This document shows positions 53,686 through 64,000 of a stretch of 64,000 nucleotides of DNA, one piece after another. The notes below the pieces were generated by a model that was given only the letters and a program-made list of their open reading frames with translations, made no database searches and was not told the DNA's origin. The stretch's first letter is position 1. Every line of letters starts with the position of its first letter. A program made the translations under genes and the position numbers. The DNA comes from Bordetella sp. BOR01 (lineage in GTDB: Bacteria; Pseudomonadota; Gammaproteobacteria; Burkholderiales; Burkholderiaceae_B). The DNA lies in contig NZ_JAHUWT010000001.1 in assembly GCF_019218885.1 (NCBI RefSeq), forward strand, positions 930,001-994,000. Reading direction: 5' to 3'.

Positions 53686-54815
53686 TGGCCCGTCCCTGGA
53701 ACTTCTCGGCAGGCCCGTCGGCCTTGCCTGAAGCGGTGTTGCAGCAGGCTGCCGACGAAATGCTGGACTGGAACGGCAGCGGCATGTCCGTGATGGAAAT
53801 GAGCCATCGCGGCAAGCATTTCGTGCAGATCTGCGACCAGGCCGAAGCCGACCTGCGCGACCTGCTGGGCGTGCCGGCCGACTACGCGGTGATGTTCATG
53901 CAGGGGGGCGGGCTGGGCGAAAACGCCATTGTGCCCATGAACCTGATCGGCCGGCGCGGCAATCCGGCGGCCGATTTCGTGCTGACCGGCCACTGGTCCA
54001 CGCGCTCGCACAAAGAAGCCGGCCGCTACGGCCATGCGCATGTCGCCGCCAGCAGCGGCGCGTCCGCGGACATCGATGGCTGCGAGCAGGCCCCCTGGAC
54101 GTGGGTACCGCCGGCCGATACGTGGCAAGTCCGCCCCGAGGCGGCCTACCTGCATTTCTGCAGCAACGAAACCATCCATGGCGTCGAGTTCACCGACTGG
54201 CCCGATCTGGCTGCGCTGGGCGCGCCCGATGTGCCGCTGGTGGTCGATGCCTCGTCGCATTTTCTGTCGCGTCCCATGGATGTCACGCGCACCGGCCTGC
54301 TGTTTGCCGGCGCCCAGAAAAATGCCGGCCCCGCCGGTGTCACCATGGTGGTGGCCCGGCGCGATCTCATCGGCAAGGCCTTGCCGATCTGCCCATCGGC
54401 TTTCGACTATACCAACGTGGCAGCCGAGCATTCGCGCTACAACACGCCGCCGGCGTTTGCCATCTACGTCGCCGGGCTGGTGTTCAAGTGGGTCAAGGCA
54501 CAGGGTGGCGTCGCCGGCATGGAGGCCGCCAACCGTGCCAAGGCTGACCTGCTGTACGGCTACCTGGATGGCACCGGTTTCTATCGCAACCCGGTGCATG
54601 CGCCGGTGCGCTCGCGCATGAACGTCCCGTTCGTGTTGCGCGACGAGTCGCTCAATGACGCGTTTCTGCAGGGCGCCGAGGCGGCCGGGCTGATGCAGCT
54701 CAAGGGTCATAAAAGCGTAGGAGGCATGCGTGCCTCGATCTACAACGCCATGCCGCTCGATGGCGTGCGGGCGCTGGTCGACTATCTGCAAGACTTCGAG
54801 CGTCGCTATGGCTGA
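53685..54815 (+). CDS. serC: Phosphoserine aminotransferase
   Basis: This 376-residue PLP enzyme begins [20 protein letters not shown]. The PLP lysine lies in [20 protein letters not shown], and the C-terminal part reads [20 protein letters not shown]. It makes 3-phosphoserine for serine and can also serve pyridoxine synthesis. The ATG overlaps the gyrA stop by one base and pheA overlaps its end. Confidence 0.97.
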   Translation: MARPWNFSAGPSALPEAVLQQAADEMLDWNGSGMSVMEMSHRGKHFVQICDQAEADLRDLLGVPADYAVMFMQGGGLGENAIVPMNLIGRRGNPAADFVLTGHWSTRSHKEAGRYGHAHVAASSGASADIDGCEQAPWTWVPPADTWQVRPEAAYLHFCSNETIHGVEFTDWPDLAALGAPDVPLVVDASSHFLSRPMDVTRTGLLFAGAQKNAGPAGVTMVVARRDLIGKALPICPSAFDYTNVAAEHSRYNTPPAFAIYVAGLVFKWVKAQGGVAGMEAANRAKADLLYGYLDGTGFYRNPVHAPVRSRMNVPFVLRDESLNDAFLQGAEAAGLMQLKGHKSVGGMRASIYNAMPLDGVRALVDYLQDFERRYG

Positions 54816-55893
54816 TTCCCTGCAAGACAAGCTCAAGCCCCTGCGCGAGCGCATCGACGCTCTCGACGCGCAGATTCTTGACCTGCTGTCGCAGCGTGCC
54901 CGTGCCGCGCTCGAGGTGGGCGAGGTCAAGCACGCCGCCGCCGCCGACGGTCCGGTGCTGCGGCCCGAACGCGAGGCCGAAGTAATCCGGCGCCTGCAGC
55001 AAATGAACCCCGGGCCTTTTCCCCGCGATGCGGTGGCATCGGTCTGGACTGAAATCATCTCGGCGTGCCGCGGCCTCGAGCGTGGCATGACCGTGGCCTA
55101 CCTGGGGCCGCGCGGCTCGTTTTCCGAGCAGGCGGCGCTCGAGCATTTTGGCCATGCCGTGCAGCCGTTGCCTTGTTCGTCTTTCGATGAAGTGTTCCGT
55201 GCGGTCGAGGGCGGGCAGGCTGAAGTCGGCATGGTGCCGGTGGAAAATTCCACCGAAGGCGCGGTCAACCGCAACCTCGACCTGCTGCTCAATACGCCGC
55301 TGAAGATACTGGGCGAACGTTCGCTCGATATCCGCCATTGCCTGATGACGCAGTCGGGCTCGATGGATGGCGTCACCACTGTCGCTGCGCATCCGCAGGC
55401 GCTGGCCCAATGCCAAGCCTGGCTGAACCGTCATTATCCCGGCCTGGACCGGGTGGCCGAAGCCAGCAATTCCGAGGCTGCCCGCGTGGCCGCCGGCAAT
55501 CCGGCCATTGCCGCCATTGCCGGCGAAAGTGCGGCGCCCGCCTGGAACCTGCAAATCGTGGCCGCGGGTATTCAAGACGACCCCAACAACCGGACGCGCT
55601 TCCTGGCGGTAGGCGACATCCAGCCGCTGTCCAGCGGCAAGGACAAGACCAGCCTGATCCTGGCCGTGCCCAACCGCGCCGGCGCGGTCTACGACATGCT
55701 GGCGCCCCTGGCGGCCAACGGTGTGTCCATGACCCGCTTCGAATCGCGGCCCGCCCGCACCGGCCAGTGGGAATACTATTTTTACGTCGATGTGCTGGGG
55801 CACCGCGACGATCCCCAGGTGGCTCGCGCGTTGGCCGACCTGCAGGCGCAAGTTGCTTTCATCAAGGTGCTGGGTTCGTACCCGGCGCAGTAA
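54808..55893 (+). CDS. pheA: Bifunctional chorismate mutase / prephenate dehydratase
   Basis: This 361-residue protein has an N-terminal AroQ chorismate mutase domain ([20 protein letters not shown]). A prephenate dehydratase domain follows ([50 protein letters not shown]). A C-terminal ACT domain ([40 protein letters not shown]) gives phenylalanine feedback. ATG 54808 is inside serC (8-bp overlap). It converts chorismate to phenylpyruvate. Confidence 0.97.
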   Translation: MADSLQDKLKPLRERIDALDAQILDLLSQRARAALEVGEVKHAAAADGPVLRPEREAEVIRRLQQMNPGPFPRDAVASVWTEIISACRGLERGMTVAYLGPRGSFSEQAALEHFGHAVQPLPCSSFDEVFRAVEGGQAEVGMVPVENSTEGAVNRNLDLLLNTPLKILGERSLDIRHCLMTQSGSMDGVTTVAAHPQALAQCQAWLNRHYPGLDRVAEASNSEAARVAAGNPAIAAIAGESAAPAWNLQIVAAGIQDDPNNRTRFLAVGDIQPLSSGKDKTSLILAVPNRAGAVYDMLAPLAANGVSMTRFESRPARTGQWEYYFYVDVLGHRDDPQVARALADLQAQVAFIKVLGSYPAQ

Positions 55894-55917
55894 CCTTCCT
55901 CGCGTACCCGCACCGCC

Positions 55918-57039
55918 ATGACTACCGCTATCAAGCCGTTGACTGCCCCCGCCCACGTCAGTGCCATTGCGCCTTACCAGGCCGGCAAGCCCATCGATGA
56001 ACTGGCCCGCGAATTCGGCCTGGACCCGGCCGGCATCGTCAAGCTGGCTTCCAACGAAAACCCGCTGGGCATGCCCGAGTCGGCGGCTCGCGCGCTGGCG
56101 GCCGCCGCCGGTACGCTGGCCCGCTACCCGGATCCCAACGGCTTCGACCTGAAGGCCGCGCTGGCCGAACGCTATGGCGTGCCCATGGGTTGGATCACGC
56201 TGGGCAACGGTTCGAACGACATTCTTGAAATCGCCGCGCTGGCGCTGCTCGAGCCGGGCGCTTCGGCCGTCTATGCGCAGCATTCGTTCGCGGTCTACCG
56301 CCTGGCCACCCAGGCGCGCGGTGCGCGCCACATCCAGGTGCCGGCGCGCGACCATGGCCATGACCTGGACGCCATGTTCGAGGCCATCGAGGACGATACC
56401 CGGCTGCTGTTCATTGCCAACCCCAACAATCCCACGGGCACCTTCGTGCCGGGCGCCGAAGTGGCGGCTTTCCTTGAGCGCGTGCACGCCGCGCACGGCG
56501 ACCGCGTCACGGTAGTGCTGGACGAGGCCTACAACGAATACCTGGATCCGGAGCTGCGCTTCGACAGCGTGGCGCTGGTGCGGCAGTACCCCAATCTGAT
56601 CGTGTCGCGCACGTTCTCAAAAGCCTACGGGCTGGCTGGTCTGCGCGTGGGCTATGCCGTCGCGCAACCGGCCCTGACCGATCTGCTCAACCGCGTGCGC
56701 CAGCCGTTCAACGTGAACACGCTGGCCCAGGCCGCCGCCATTGCGGCACTGGGCGATGCCGACTACCTGGCGCGCTCGTACGAACTGAACAAGGCGGGCA
56801 AGCGGCAATTGTGCGAGGCATTCGACAGCCTGTCGCGGCGCTATGTGCCCAGCTACGGCAATTTCGTGCTGGTGCATGTGGGCGATGCGCCGCGCGTCAA
56901 TGTCGAATTGCTCAAGCGCGGGGTCATCGTCCGGCCGGTGGCCGGCGACGGCCTGCCCGAATGGCTGCGCGTCACCATCGGCCTGCCTGAAGAAAACCAG
57001 CGGTTCATCGCCGCGCTCACTGAAGTCCTGGCCGTATGA
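55918..57039 (+). CDS. hisC: Histidinol-phosphate aminotransferase (aromatic aminotransferase-like)
   Basis: This 373-residue class I/II PLP enzyme has IVKLASNENPLGMPESAARA, LGNGSNDILEIAALALLEPG, NPNNPTGTFVP, DEAYNEYLDPE and the PLP lysine in VSRTFSKAYGLAGLRVGYAV. Its place between pheA and tyrA suggests it also transaminates prephenate or aromatic oxo acids, as known for such linked copies. The stop overlaps the tyrA start (ATGATG). Confidence 0.95.
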   Translation: MTTAIKPLTAPAHVSAIAPYQAGKPIDELAREFGLDPAGIVKLASNENPLGMPESAARALAAAAGTLARYPDPNGFDLKAALAERYGVPMGWITLGNGSNDILEIAALALLEPGASAVYAQHSFAVYRLATQARGARHIQVPARDHGHDLDAMFEAIEDDTRLLFIANPNNPTGTFVPGAEVAAFLERVHAAHGDRVTVVLDEAYNEYLDPELRFDSVALVRQYPNLIVSRTFSKAYGLAGLRVGYAVAQPALTDLLNRVRQPFNVNTLAQAAAIAALGDADYLARSYELNKAGKRQLCEAFDSLSRRYVPSYGNFVLVHVGDAPRVNVELLKRGVIVRPVAGDGLPEWLRVTIGLPEENQRFIAALTEVLAV

Positions 57040-57941
57040 TGCCGGCGTCCACCGACAGTGCGACGCAGGGGGCCGATGGCCCCCTGATTCCTGTCCTGGC
57101 GGTGGTCGGGGTTGGCTTGATCGGCGGTTCGGCTGCGCTGGCGCTGCGCCAGGCCGGCCAGGTAGGACGCGTGCTGGGGGTGGGCCGCAACCCGCAATCG
57201 CTGGCGCGGGCCCAGGAACTGCACCTGATCGATGCCGCGGCCACGCCCCAAGAGGCCGCGGCCCAGGCCGACGTCATCTTGCTGGCCACGCCGGTGGGCG
57301 GCCTGGGGGCGGTGCTGGCACAACTGCGCCCGCATCTGCGCGCCGACACGCTGCTGACCGATGCCGGCAGCACCAAGGCCGAAGTCGTGGCGGCAGCGCG
57401 GTCCGCCCTGGGTGAGCGCGTCGGCCAATTCGTGCCCGGCCATCCGATCGCCGGCGGCGAGCGCAGCGGCCCCGAGGCAGCCGACGCCACGTTATACCGC
57501 CACCGCACCGTGATTCTTACTCCGCTGCCCGAGAATACGCCCGCCGGGGTCGCCCGCGTGCGCAGTCTGTGGCAGGCTTGCGGTGCCCGCGTCATCGATA
57601 TGGACGCCGGCGCGCACGACCGCATGCTGGCCTCGGTCAGCCATATGCCGCACTTGCTTGCTGCGGCGTACATGGCCCAGGTGGCCGCCGCCGACGATGC
57701 GACAGGGCGGCTGGCCCTGGCAGGCTCGGGGTTCCGGGATTTCACCCGCATCGCGGCCGGATCGCCCGAAATGTGGCGCGATATTTTCCTGTCCAATCGC
57801 GCGGCGCTGGGTGCAGAATTGGTGGCCGTGCGGGCCGTACTGGACCAGATCGAACGCGCCATGGCCGACGGCGATGGCGATGCGCTCGAGCTGTTGCTGG
57901 CCCGCGCCGCCCAGGCGCGCCGCAACTGGCGCAAGGAGTAG
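57036..57941 (+). CDS. tyrA: Prephenate/arogenate dehydrogenase
   Basis: This 301-residue NAD(P)-dependent enzyme has the Rossmann motif [49 protein letters not shown], and the catalytic-His segment [19 protein letters not shown]. No ACT domain is present. It makes 4-hydroxyphenylpyruvate or tyrosine precursors. A short N-terminal linker of about 18 residues precedes the fold; ATG at 57036 or 57039 may start it. Confidence 0.95.
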   Translation: MMPASTDSATQGADGPLIPVLAVVGVGLIGGSAALALRQAGQVGRVLGVGRNPQSLARAQELHLIDAAATPQEAAAQADVILLATPVGGLGAVLAQLRPHLRADTLLTDAGSTKAEVVAAARSALGERVGQFVPGHPIAGGERSGPEAADATLYRHRTVILTPLPENTPAGVARVRSLWQACGARVIDMDAGAHDRMLASVSHMPHLLAAAYMAQVAAADDATGRLALAGSGFRDFTRIAAGSPEMWRDIFLSNRAALGAELVAVRAVLDQIERAMADGDGDALELLLARAAQARRNWRKE

Positions 57942-57949
57942 TTTTTGCC

Positions 57950-59302
57950 ATGACGGGACAGCCTTTTCTTGATCTGCCTCGCGCCCGGCTGGCGCGCGGC
58001 CAGGTCGCCCTGCCGGGCTCGAAGAGCATTTCCAACCGTGTGCTGTTGCTGGCTGCGCTGGCGGCGGGGCGCACCGAGATATCGGGCCTGCTCGATTCGG
58101 ACGATACCCGCGTGATGCTGGCTGCGCTGCGCCAGTTGGGCGTCGAGCTGGCCGAGGCCGGCGCGGGCCGCGTAGCCGTTACCGGCGCCGGCCGCTTCCC
58201 CGTGAAGCAGGCCGATTTGTTCCTGGGCAACGCTGGCACGGCGTTCCGGCCGCTGACCGCGGCACTGGCCCTGATGGGCGGGCAATACCGGCTGGCGGGC
58301 GTGCCGCGCATGCATGAGCGGCCTATCGGCGATCTGGTCGACGCGCTGCGGCAGTGGGGCGCCCGGATCGACTACCAGGGCCAGGATGGCTATCCGCCGC
58401 TGGCCATCGGCGCGGGCCGCATCCAGGCCGGCTCGCCGGTGCGCGTGCAGGGCGCCGTGTCCAGCCAGTTCCTGACTGCGCTGTTGCTGGCCGCGCCGGT
58501 GCTGGCCCAGGCCAGCGACCGGCCCGTGGTCATCGAGGTAGCGGGCGAGCTGATTTCCAAACCGTATATCGAGATCACCCTCAACCTGATGGCGCGCTAT
58601 GGCGTGCAGGTGCGGCGCGACGGCTGGCGCAGTTTCACGATCGAGGGCGGGGCCGCCTATCGCAGCCCCGGCGCCATTGCGGTTGAAGGCGATGCCTCGT
58701 CGGCCTCGTATTTCCTGGCACTGGGTGCCATAGGCGGCGGCCCCGTGCGGGTCAGCGGCGTAAACGCCAGCAGCATCCAGGGCGACGTGGCGTTTGCCCA
58801 TACCCTGGCCGACATGGGCGTGCAGATCGACTACGGTCCCGACTGGATCGAGGCACGCGGCGTGAGGGTCGACCAAGGCGGTCGCCTGAAGGCATTCGAT
58901 ACCGATTTCAACCTGATTCCCGACGCCGCCATGACGGCGGCCGCGCTGGCGCTGTACGCCGATGGGCCTTGCCGCCTGCGCAACATCGGTAGCTGGCGCG
59001 TCAAGGAAACCGACCGCATCCACGCCATGCACACCGAATTGGCCAAGCTGGGCGCAGGTATCGAGTCCGGCCCAGACTGGCTGCGCATCACGCCGCCGGC
59101 GCAAGATGGCTGGCGCGACGCCCATATCGGCACCTGGGACGACCACCGCATGGCCATGTGTTTCTCGCTGGCCGCCTTCGGGCCGGCCGCCGTGCGTATC
59201 CTGGATCCGGGCTGTGTAAGCAAGACGTTCCCCGATTATTTCGACGTCTACGCCGGGCTGGTGTCTGGCCAGACCCTTGCCACCGATCTCCATGACGACT
59301 GA
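57950..59302 (+). CDS. aroA: 3-phosphoshikimate 1-carboxyvinyltransferase (EPSP synthase)
   Basis: This 450-residue protein has [66 protein letters not shown] and the C-terminal [18 protein letters not shown] and [13 protein letters not shown]. It joins phosphoenolpyruvate and shikimate-3-phosphate. The class I-type GNAGTAFRP loop is intact. The start is ATG 57950 after GCAAGGAG at a distance, and the 3' end overlaps cmk. Confidence 0.97.
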   Translation: MTGQPFLDLPRARLARGQVALPGSKSISNRVLLLAALAAGRTEISGLLDSDDTRVMLAALRQLGVELAEAGAGRVAVTGAGRFPVKQADLFLGNAGTAFRPLTAALALMGGQYRLAGVPRMHERPIGDLVDALRQWGARIDYQGQDGYPPLAIGAGRIQAGSPVRVQGAVSSQFLTALLLAAPVLAQASDRPVVIEVAGELISKPYIEITLNLMARYGVQVRRDGWRSFTIEGGAAYRSPGAIAVEGDASSASYFLALGAIGGGPVRVSGVNASSIQGDVAFAHTLADMGVQIDYGPDWIEARGVRVDQGGRLKAFDTDFNLIPDAAMTAAALALYADGPCRLRNIGSWRVKETDRIHAMHTELAKLGAGIESGPDWLRITPPAQDGWRDAHIGTWDDHRMAMCFSLAAFGPAAVRILDPGCVSKTFPDYFDVYAGLVSGQTLATDLHDD

Positions 59303-59993
59303 TTCCGCCCCGTCGCCCGCTTCTCCTGTACCGGTCATTGCCATCGACGGGCCCACGGCCTCGGGCAAGGGTACGGTGGCTCATCGGGTGGCCAAGTCGC
59401 TGGGCTGGGCCGTGCTCGATAGCGGGGCGCTGTACCGGCTGACCGCGCTGGCGGCGCTCAACCGCAGCCTGGCCGCCGAAGACGAGGCCGGCGTGGCCCG
59501 CGTGGCCTGCCACCTGGATGTCCGTTTCGAGGGCCGCCATATCTATCTGGAAGGTGCCGAGGTGGGCGAGGCCATCCGCCAGGAGCGGGTCGGCAATTTC
59601 GCCTCGCGCATTGCCGCCTATCCCGCCCTGCGGCAGGCGCTGCTCGAGCGCCAGCGGGCGTTTCGGGTACCACCGGGGCTGGTGGCCGACGGCCGCGACA
59701 TGGGCACGGTGGTGTTTCCGGACGCCGCCGTGAAGGTCTTCCTGGTGGCCGATGTCGAAGCCCGTGCCGAAAGGCGCTGTAAGCAGTTGATCGAAAAGGG
59801 AATTTCTGCTAATCTATCCGACCTTTTGCGCGATATGCGCGAACGCGATGCGCGCGATACCCAGCGCAGCGCGGCGCCTCTCGTGCCAGCGGCCGATGCG
59901 CACGTGCTCGATTCGTCTTACCTGACCATCGAGCAAACGGTGCAGGCAGTACTCGACTTCTGGAAAGTTTCCGTCCCTGGCGGCGGTTCGTAG
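59292..59993 (+). CDS. cmk: Cytidylate kinase
   Basis: This 233-residue kinase has the P-loop [35 protein letters not shown], and [20 protein letters not shown] with a lid rich in Arg ([14 protein letters not shown]). ATG 59292 lies inside aroA (11-bp overlap). It phosphorylates CMP and dCMP. Its 3' end is followed by a 117-bp gap to rpsA that may hold another promoter. Confidence 0.96.
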   Translation: MTTDSAPSPASPVPVIAIDGPTASGKGTVAHRVAKSLGWAVLDSGALYRLTALAALNRSLAAEDEAGVARVACHLDVRFEGRHIYLEGAEVGEAIRQERVGNFASRIAAYPALRQALLERQRAFRVPPGLVADGRDMGTVVFPDAAVKVFLVADVEARAERRCKQLIEKGISANLSDLLRDMRERDARDTQRSAAPLVPAADAHVLDSSYLTIEQTVQAVLDFWKVSVPGGGS

Positions 59994-60110
59994 TTTCCGG
60001 GCAAGTGCCCGGGGCTGGCGAGCCCTGGCAGGTTCACCCACTCCACTGTCGCGGGCAATCCGCTTCGGTGTGTTTTTAACGGCCATTGCGGCCCAATGGA
60101 TTTCAACCCC

Positions 60111-61823
60111 ATGTCTTCCGTTTCCACTCCCGCCACCGGCGGCGAAAGCTTCGCCGACCTCTTCGCAGAAAGCCTCAAAAGCCAGGACATGAAGTCCGGC
60201 GAAGTCATCAGCGCCGAAGTCGTGCGCGTCGACCACAATTTCGTCGTCGTCAACGCCGGCCTGAAGTCCGAGGCTCTGATTCCCCTGGAAGAATTCCTGA
60301 ACGACCAGGGCGAACTCGAAGTGCAACCTGGCGATTTCGTCTCGGTGGCCATCGATTCCCTGGAAAACGGCTACGGCGACACCATCCTGTCGCGCGACCG
60401 CGCCAAGCGCCTGTCGGCCTGGCTGCAGCTCGAAAAAGCCCTTGAAAACGGCGAACTGGTTACCGGCACCATCACTGGCAAGGTCAAGGGCGGCCTGACC
60501 GTCATGACCAACGGCATTCGCGCGTTCCTGCCGGGCTCGCTGGTCGACCTGCGTCCTGTCAAGGACACCACCCCGTACGAAGGCAAGACGCTCGAATTCA
60601 AGGTCATCAAGCTTGACCGCAAGCGCAACAACGTCGTGCTGTCGCGCCGCCAGGTGCTGGAAGCCAGCATGGGCGAAGAGCGCCAGAAGCTGCTCGAAAC
60701 CCTGCACGAAGGTGCCGTGGTCAAGGGCGTGGTCAAGAACATCACCGACTACGGCGCGTTCGTCGACCTGGGCGGTATCGACGGCCTGTTGCACATCACC
60801 GACATGGCCTGGCGCCGCGTCCGTCATCCTTCCGAAGTCCTGCAAGTGGGCCAGGAAGTCGAAGCCAAGGTCCTCAAGTTCGACCAGGAAAAGAGCCGCG
60901 TCTCGCTGGGCGTCAAGCAGTTGGGCGAAGATCCGTGGGTGGGCCTGGCCCGTCGCTATCCGCAAGGCACCCGCCTGTTCGGCAAGGTTACCAACCTGAC
61001 CGACTACGGCGCGTTCGTCGAAGTGGAAGCCGGCATCGAAGGCCTGGTGCACGTCTCTGAAATGGACTGGACCAACAAGAACGTCGATCCGCGCAAGGTC
61101 GTGACCCTGGGCGAAGAAGTCGAAGTCATGGTCCTGGAAATCGACGAAGACCGTCGCCGCATCTCGCTGGGCATGAAGCAGTGCCGCCAGAACCCCTGGG
61201 AAGAGTTCGCCACCAACTTCAAGCGTGGCGACAAGGTCCGCGGCGCCATCAAGTCGATCACCGACTTCGGCGTGTTCGTCGGCCTGCCCGGCGGCATCGA
61301 TGGCCTGGTTCACCTGTCCGACCTGTCCTGGACGGAAACCGGCGAAGAAGCCGTGCGCAACTTCAAGAAGGGCGACGAGATCGAAGCCGTGGTACTGGGC
61401 ATCGATACCGACAAGGAACGCATCTCGCTGGGTATCAAGCAGCTGGAAGGCGACCCCTTCAACAACTTCGTTGCCACCTACGACAAGGGTGCCGTGGTTC
61501 CTGGCGTGATCAAGTCGGTCGAGCCCAAGGGCGCGGTCATCACGCTGTCGGTCGACGTCGAAGGCTACCTGCGTGCCTCCGAGATCTCGTCGGGCCGCGT
61601 CGAAGACGCCACGACCGTGTTGAAGGCGGGCGAGAACATCGAAGCCATGATCGTCAACGTCGACCGCAAGACGCGTTCGATCCAGTTGTCGATCAAGGCA
61701 CGCGATAACGCCGAAACCGCCGATACCATCCAGCGCATGTCCGAAGCCAGCGCCTCCTCGGGTACCACCAACCTGGGCGCGCTGCTCAAGGCCAAGCTGG
61801 ATCAACAGCGCAACGACGGCTGA
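60111..61823 (+). CDS. rpsA: 30S ribosomal protein S1
   Basis: This 570-residue protein has six S1 RNA-binding repeats. The first two bind the 30S subunit ([40 protein letters not shown]). Four more follow from about residue 190 ([80 protein letters not shown]). The start at ATG 60111 (MSSVSTP) fits relatives; ATG 60096 would add five residues. It unfolds mRNA during initiation. Confidence 0.97.
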   Translation: MSSVSTPATGGESFADLFAESLKSQDMKSGEVISAEVVRVDHNFVVVNAGLKSEALIPLEEFLNDQGELEVQPGDFVSVAIDSLENGYGDTILSRDRAKRLSAWLQLEKALENGELVTGTITGKVKGGLTVMTNGIRAFLPGSLVDLRPVKDTTPYEGKTLEFKVIKLDRKRNNVVLSRRQVLEASMGEERQKLLETLHEGAVVKGVVKNITDYGAFVDLGGIDGLLHITDMAWRRVRHPSEVLQVGQEVEAKVLKFDQEKSRVSLGVKQLGEDPWVGLARRYPQGTRLFGKVTNLTDYGAFVEVEAGIEGLVHVSEMDWTNKNVDPRKVVTLGEEVEVMVLEIDEDRRRISLGMKQCRQNPWEEFATNFKRGDKVRGAIKSITDFGVFVGLPGGIDGLVHLSDLSWTETGEEAVRNFKKGDEIEAVVLGIDTDKERISLGIKQLEGDPFNNFVATYDKGAVVPGVIKSVEPKGAVITLSVDVEGYLRASEISSGRVEDATTVLKAGENIEAMIVNVDRKTRSIQLSIKARDNAETADTIQRMSEASASSGTTNLGALLKAKLDQQRNDG

Positions 61824-61825
61824 TA

Positions 61826-62182
61826 GTGACCAAGTCGGAGCTGATCGCCGCACTGGCGGCCCGCTATCCCCAGCTGGCCGCCCGCGACACCGATTACGCG
61901 GTCAAGACCATGCTCGATGCAATGACCCAGGCCCTGGCCTCGGGCCAGCGCATCGAGATCCGCGGTTTTGGCAGCTTTTCGTTGTCGCAGCGCTCACCCC
62001 GTGTCGGACGCAATCCCAAGTCGGGCGAACAAGTGCTGGTACCTGGCAAACAGGTGCCGCACTTCAAGGCCGGCAAGGAATTGCGCGAGCGAGTCGACCT
62101 GGCCGGTGGCCTGGCCGACGCGCAGGCCGACGGCACGCAGGACGAAGCCCAGCCCACGCTGCTCGGCTTGCACGCCATGTAG
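61826..62182 (+). CDS. ihfB: Integration host factor subunit beta
   Basis: This 118-residue protein of the HU/IHF fold begins [20 protein letters not shown]. It has the DNA-bending arm [38 protein letters not shown], and a C-terminal tail of about 20 residues. The start is GTG, 2 bp after the rpsA stop, so coupled to it. IHF bends DNA with IhfA. It closes the supraoperon before a strong terminator. Confidence 0.97.
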   Translation: MTKSELIAALAARYPQLAARDTDYAVKTMLDAMTQALASGQRIEIRGFGSFSLSQRSPRVGRNPKSGEQVLVPGKQVPHFKAGKELRERVDLAGGLADAQADGTQDEAQPTLLGLHAM

Positions 62183-62230
62183 CGCGCTGGCGGGGCCTCG
62201 CGGCCCCGTATCAGGCTGCACCGATAGGCG

Positions 62231-62265
62231 AAGCCCCTTGAGTGTTCAAGGGGCTTTGTTTTTGC
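62231..62265 (+). terminator. Terminator after ihfB
   Basis: AAGCCCCTTGA, loop GTGT, then TCAAGGGGCTT and TGTTTTTGC: an 11-bp perfect stem with a T-rich tail. It lies 48 bp past the ihfB stop and ends the gyrA-ihfB supraoperon. Confidence 0.9.
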
Positions 62266-62396
62266 TCAAAGGCCGTCCCAAGGCAAAGGCGCCCCTTTGG
62301 GGACCTTGTTCGTCGCAGGGCCGTCCCATATTTGCCGCCGTACCGGGCCGGCTTCCGCTTACAATTGATCATCTCGAACACTCTGGAGCATGCGTC

Positions 62397-62711
62397 ATGC
62401 GCTACCTCGTCTGGGCCCTGCGATTGCTCGTTTTCATTGCGGTGCTGATGTTCGCCCTGAAGAACACCGACCCCGTGGCGGTCAAGTTCTACGCCGACTA
62501 CGTCGTACAGGACGTTCCGCTTATCGTGGTCATGCTGGCGACGTTCGTGGTGGGCACGCTGTTCGGGTTGTTGCTGACCGTACCGGCCGCCATGCGCCGC
62601 CGCCGCGAGGCTGTGCGCCTGCGCCGCGAGGTCGAGCGCCTGCAGGCTGCCGCCAATGGCACGCAGCCGGTCGTGGCACCCGAAGCCATCGCTCCCATGT
62701 CGCCGCTGTAA
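62397..62711 (+). CDS. lapA: Lipopolysaccharide assembly protein A (LapA/YciS-like)
   Basis: This 104-residue protein has two transmembrane helices (LVWALRLLVFIAVLMFALKN and VPLIVVMLATFVVGTLFGLL) and a cytoplasmic coiled Arg-rich tail (RRRREAVRLRREVERLQAAA). It matches DUF1049/LapA. It precedes lapB by 45 bp. LapA and LapB help control LPS synthesis through LpxC turnover in enterobacteria; the same role here is inferred. Confidence 0.9.
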   Translation: MRYLVWALRLLVFIAVLMFALKNTDPVAVKFYADYVVQDVPLIVVMLATFVVGTLFGLLLTVPAAMRRRREAVRLRREVERLQAAANGTQPVVAPEAIAPMSPL

Positions 62712-62756
62712 GCGGCGCCATTCCGATTTTCCTTCGACCGCTACAGAGCTCGCAGC

Positions 62757-63980
62757 GTGGATTTTGAACCTTGGTGGCTTATTTTCGTGCCCGTGCTGTT
62801 TGCACTGGGCTGGCTGGCGGCGCGATTCGATTTCAGGCAGATGCTGCGCGAGACGCGCACCTTGCCCGATTCGTACTTCCGGGGCCTGAATTTCCTGCTC
62901 AATGAGCAGCCCGACCGTGCCATCGATGCGTTTGTCGAGGTCGCGAAACTCGATCCCGAGACCACCGAATTGCACTTCGCGCTGGGCAGCCTGTTCCGGC
63001 GGCGCGGCGAAATGGAGCGCGCCATCCGCGTGCACCAAAGCCTGCTGAACCGCTCAGACCTGCCCGAGGCCGAGCGCCAGCACGCCCAGCACGAGCTGGC
63101 GCACGATTTTCTCAAGGCAGGCATGCTCGATCGTGCCGAGAGCGCCTTCGAGCAAATGAAAGATACGCGCTACGCGCTGCCGGCGCTGCGTTCGTTGATC
63201 CGCATCTACGAGTCCGAGCACGACTGGCCGCGCGCCATCGAGGCCGTCAAGACGCTGCACGGCCTGGTAGAAGAGCCCGTGCCGCAGATCGTGCACTACT
63301 ACTGCGAACAGGCCCAGTCGGCGCTGGCGGCCAAGCCTTTCAACGCCGATGCCGCGCACGCCGCGCTCGACGCTGCCGACCATGCCGCCAAGCAGGCCGG
63401 CCATGGCGAGTCGGCCGGCAAGGCCGCCAAGGTGCGTACCGCGATGCTGCGCGCCCGGTTGGCGCTGCTTGAACAAGACCCCAAGCGCGAGCGCATGTAC
63501 CTGGAATCCATCTTGTCCGACGCGCCCGAGTTCGCCGGACTGATTGCCGAACAGTTGCTGGCCAACTACCGCACGGCCGACCAGGCTGTCGATGGCCTGG
63601 AAGTGCTGCAAAAGCAATACGCGCACCATCCGTCGCTGGACTTGTTCAATGTCGTGTTCCGCGAACTGCGGGTGCAGCAGGGCGCCGCACCCGCCTGGGC
63701 ATTCGCGCGCGGTGCGCTGCGCCATCATCCGTCGCTGCTGGGGCTCGACCGCCTGCTCGAAGCCGAGCTGGGCAGCGCCAACGGCGGCCAGCAAGAACAA
63801 GGGCCGGTGCGCGGCGCCGACCTGAGCCTGCTGCGCAGCCTGATCCACAAGCATACGCAGCGCCTGGACCGCTACACCTGCCGCAATTGCGGCTTCCAGG
63901 CGCGCCGGTACTATTGGCAGTGCCCAGGCTGCAATGCCTGGGAAACCTACTCGCCGCGCCGTCTGGAAGAACTCGAATGA
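62757..63980 (+). CDS. lapB: Lipopolysaccharide assembly protein B (LapB/YciM)
   Basis: This 407-residue protein has an N-terminal membrane anchor (WWLIFVPVLFALGWLAARFD), about nine TPR-like helical repeats beginning with SYFRGLNFLLNEQPDRAIDA, and a C-terminal rubredoxin-like metal site (CRNCGFQARRYYWQCPGCNA). It starts at GTG. The full LapB layout is present. It would link LpxC proteolysis to LPS assembly. Its stop overlaps the next ATG at 63977. Confidence 0.95.
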   Translation: MDFEPWWLIFVPVLFALGWLAARFDFRQMLRETRTLPDSYFRGLNFLLNEQPDRAIDAFVEVAKLDPETTELHFALGSLFRRRGEMERAIRVHQSLLNRSDLPEAERQHAQHELAHDFLKAGMLDRAESAFEQMKDTRYALPALRSLIRIYESEHDWPRAIEAVKTLHGLVEEPVPQIVHYYCEQAQSALAAKPFNADAAHAALDAADHAAKQAGHGESAGKAAKVRTAMLRARLALLEQDPKRERMYLESILSDAPEFAGLIAEQLLANYRTADQAVDGLEVLQKQYAHHPSLDLFNVVFRELRVQQGAAPAWAFARGALRHHPSLLGLDRLLEAELGSANGGQQEQGPVRGADLSLLRSLIHKHTQRLDRYTCRNCGFQARRYYWQCPGCNAWETYSPRRLEELE

Positions 63981-64000
63981 AGCCATTTCCCGCCGAGGCC
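63977..64000 (+). CDS. Start of a following gene, cut by the window end
   Basis: ATG at 63977 overlaps the lapB stop (ATGA), and the frame M-K-P-F-P-A-E-A runs to the window edge. Tight overlap suggests the next gene of the lapAB operon. Eight residues are too few to name it. Confidence 0.45.

Noticed and set aside
54700-59368. Very long minus-strand frames across pheA-aroA
   Set aside because: They are antisense to well-identified core enzymes and rich in Arg, Gly and His, as expected for shadow frames.
59814-61853. 679-codon open frame on the minus strand across rpsA
   Set aside because: It is antisense to the six S1 repeats, so it appears repetitive, but the coding strand is clearly rpsA.

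Overview
The window looks like chromosomal DNA of a Bordetella-like betaproteobacterium (Alcaligenaceae). The DNA is GC-rich. It carries the supraoperon gyrA-serC-pheA-hisC-tyrA-aroA-cmk-rpsA-ihfB, a one-piece tmRNA with the tag ANDERFALAA, and five periplasmic Bug-type (tripartite tricarboxylate, TTT) solute receptors, a family greatly expanded in Bordetella. The genus is inferred from these features, not from a database search.

Layout. (1) 1-2.7 kb: end of a small catabolic operon (cupin, 3-hydroxyisobutyrate-dehydrogenase-like enzyme, GlcG/HbpS-like protein, fumarylacetoacetase-family hydrolase). (2) 2.7-3.6 kb: gene-poor scar with a small phage-type ORF and a 75-nt sequence that recurs, diverged, beside the tmRNA gene at 46.6 kb. 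(3) 3.6-12.4 kb: hydrolase, GFA protein, then a redox cluster (cupin, flavodoxin and aldo/keto reductase on the minus strand; two paralogous LysR regulators, a carboxymuconolactone decarboxylase-like protein and two secreted alpha/beta hydrolases on the plus strand). (4) 12.6-33.0 kb: a large organic-acid catabolic cluster around an IclR regulator, with three MmgE/PrpD proteins, three family III CoA-transferases, a crotonase, a thiolase-fold enzyme without the usual cysteine plus a DUF35 partner, a PrpF isomerase, an enolase-superfamily enzyme, an ornithine-cyclodeaminase-like enzyme, a 2-hydroxyacid dehydrogenase and four Bug receptors. (5) 33.0-44.0 kb: a compact module of gamma-glutamyltransferase-like enzyme, chorismate-mutase-like protein, Bug receptor, amino-acid dehydrogenase, TetR regulator, heterotetrameric sarcosine-oxidase-type enzyme (soxBDAG) and purU. 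A shared palindrome lies at its promoters. (6) 44.0-46.7 kb: a scrap yard with a PQQ-dehydrogenase tail, an IS3-family remnant without ends, and plasmid/phage-type small genes including a KorA/TrfB-like protein. (7) 46.7-64 kb: core genome with ssrA, an MFS exporter, gph-ubiG, an OmpA-family protein, the gyrA-ihfB supraoperon and lapAB.

The stretch from about 3 to 46.7 kb looks like accessory DNA inserted downstream of ssrA. Its internal blocks probably arrived separately.

The two best candidates for undescribed biology are the TetR-controlled module at 33-44 kb and the CoA-dependent pathway at 22-31 kb. In the first, a GGT-like enzyme, an amino-acid dehydrogenase, a THF-dependent N-demethylating oxidase and a formyl-THF deformylase are wired together by a common operator. 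The second appears to use a heteromeric CoA-transferase and a thiolase-fold retro-aldolase with a DUF35 partner.
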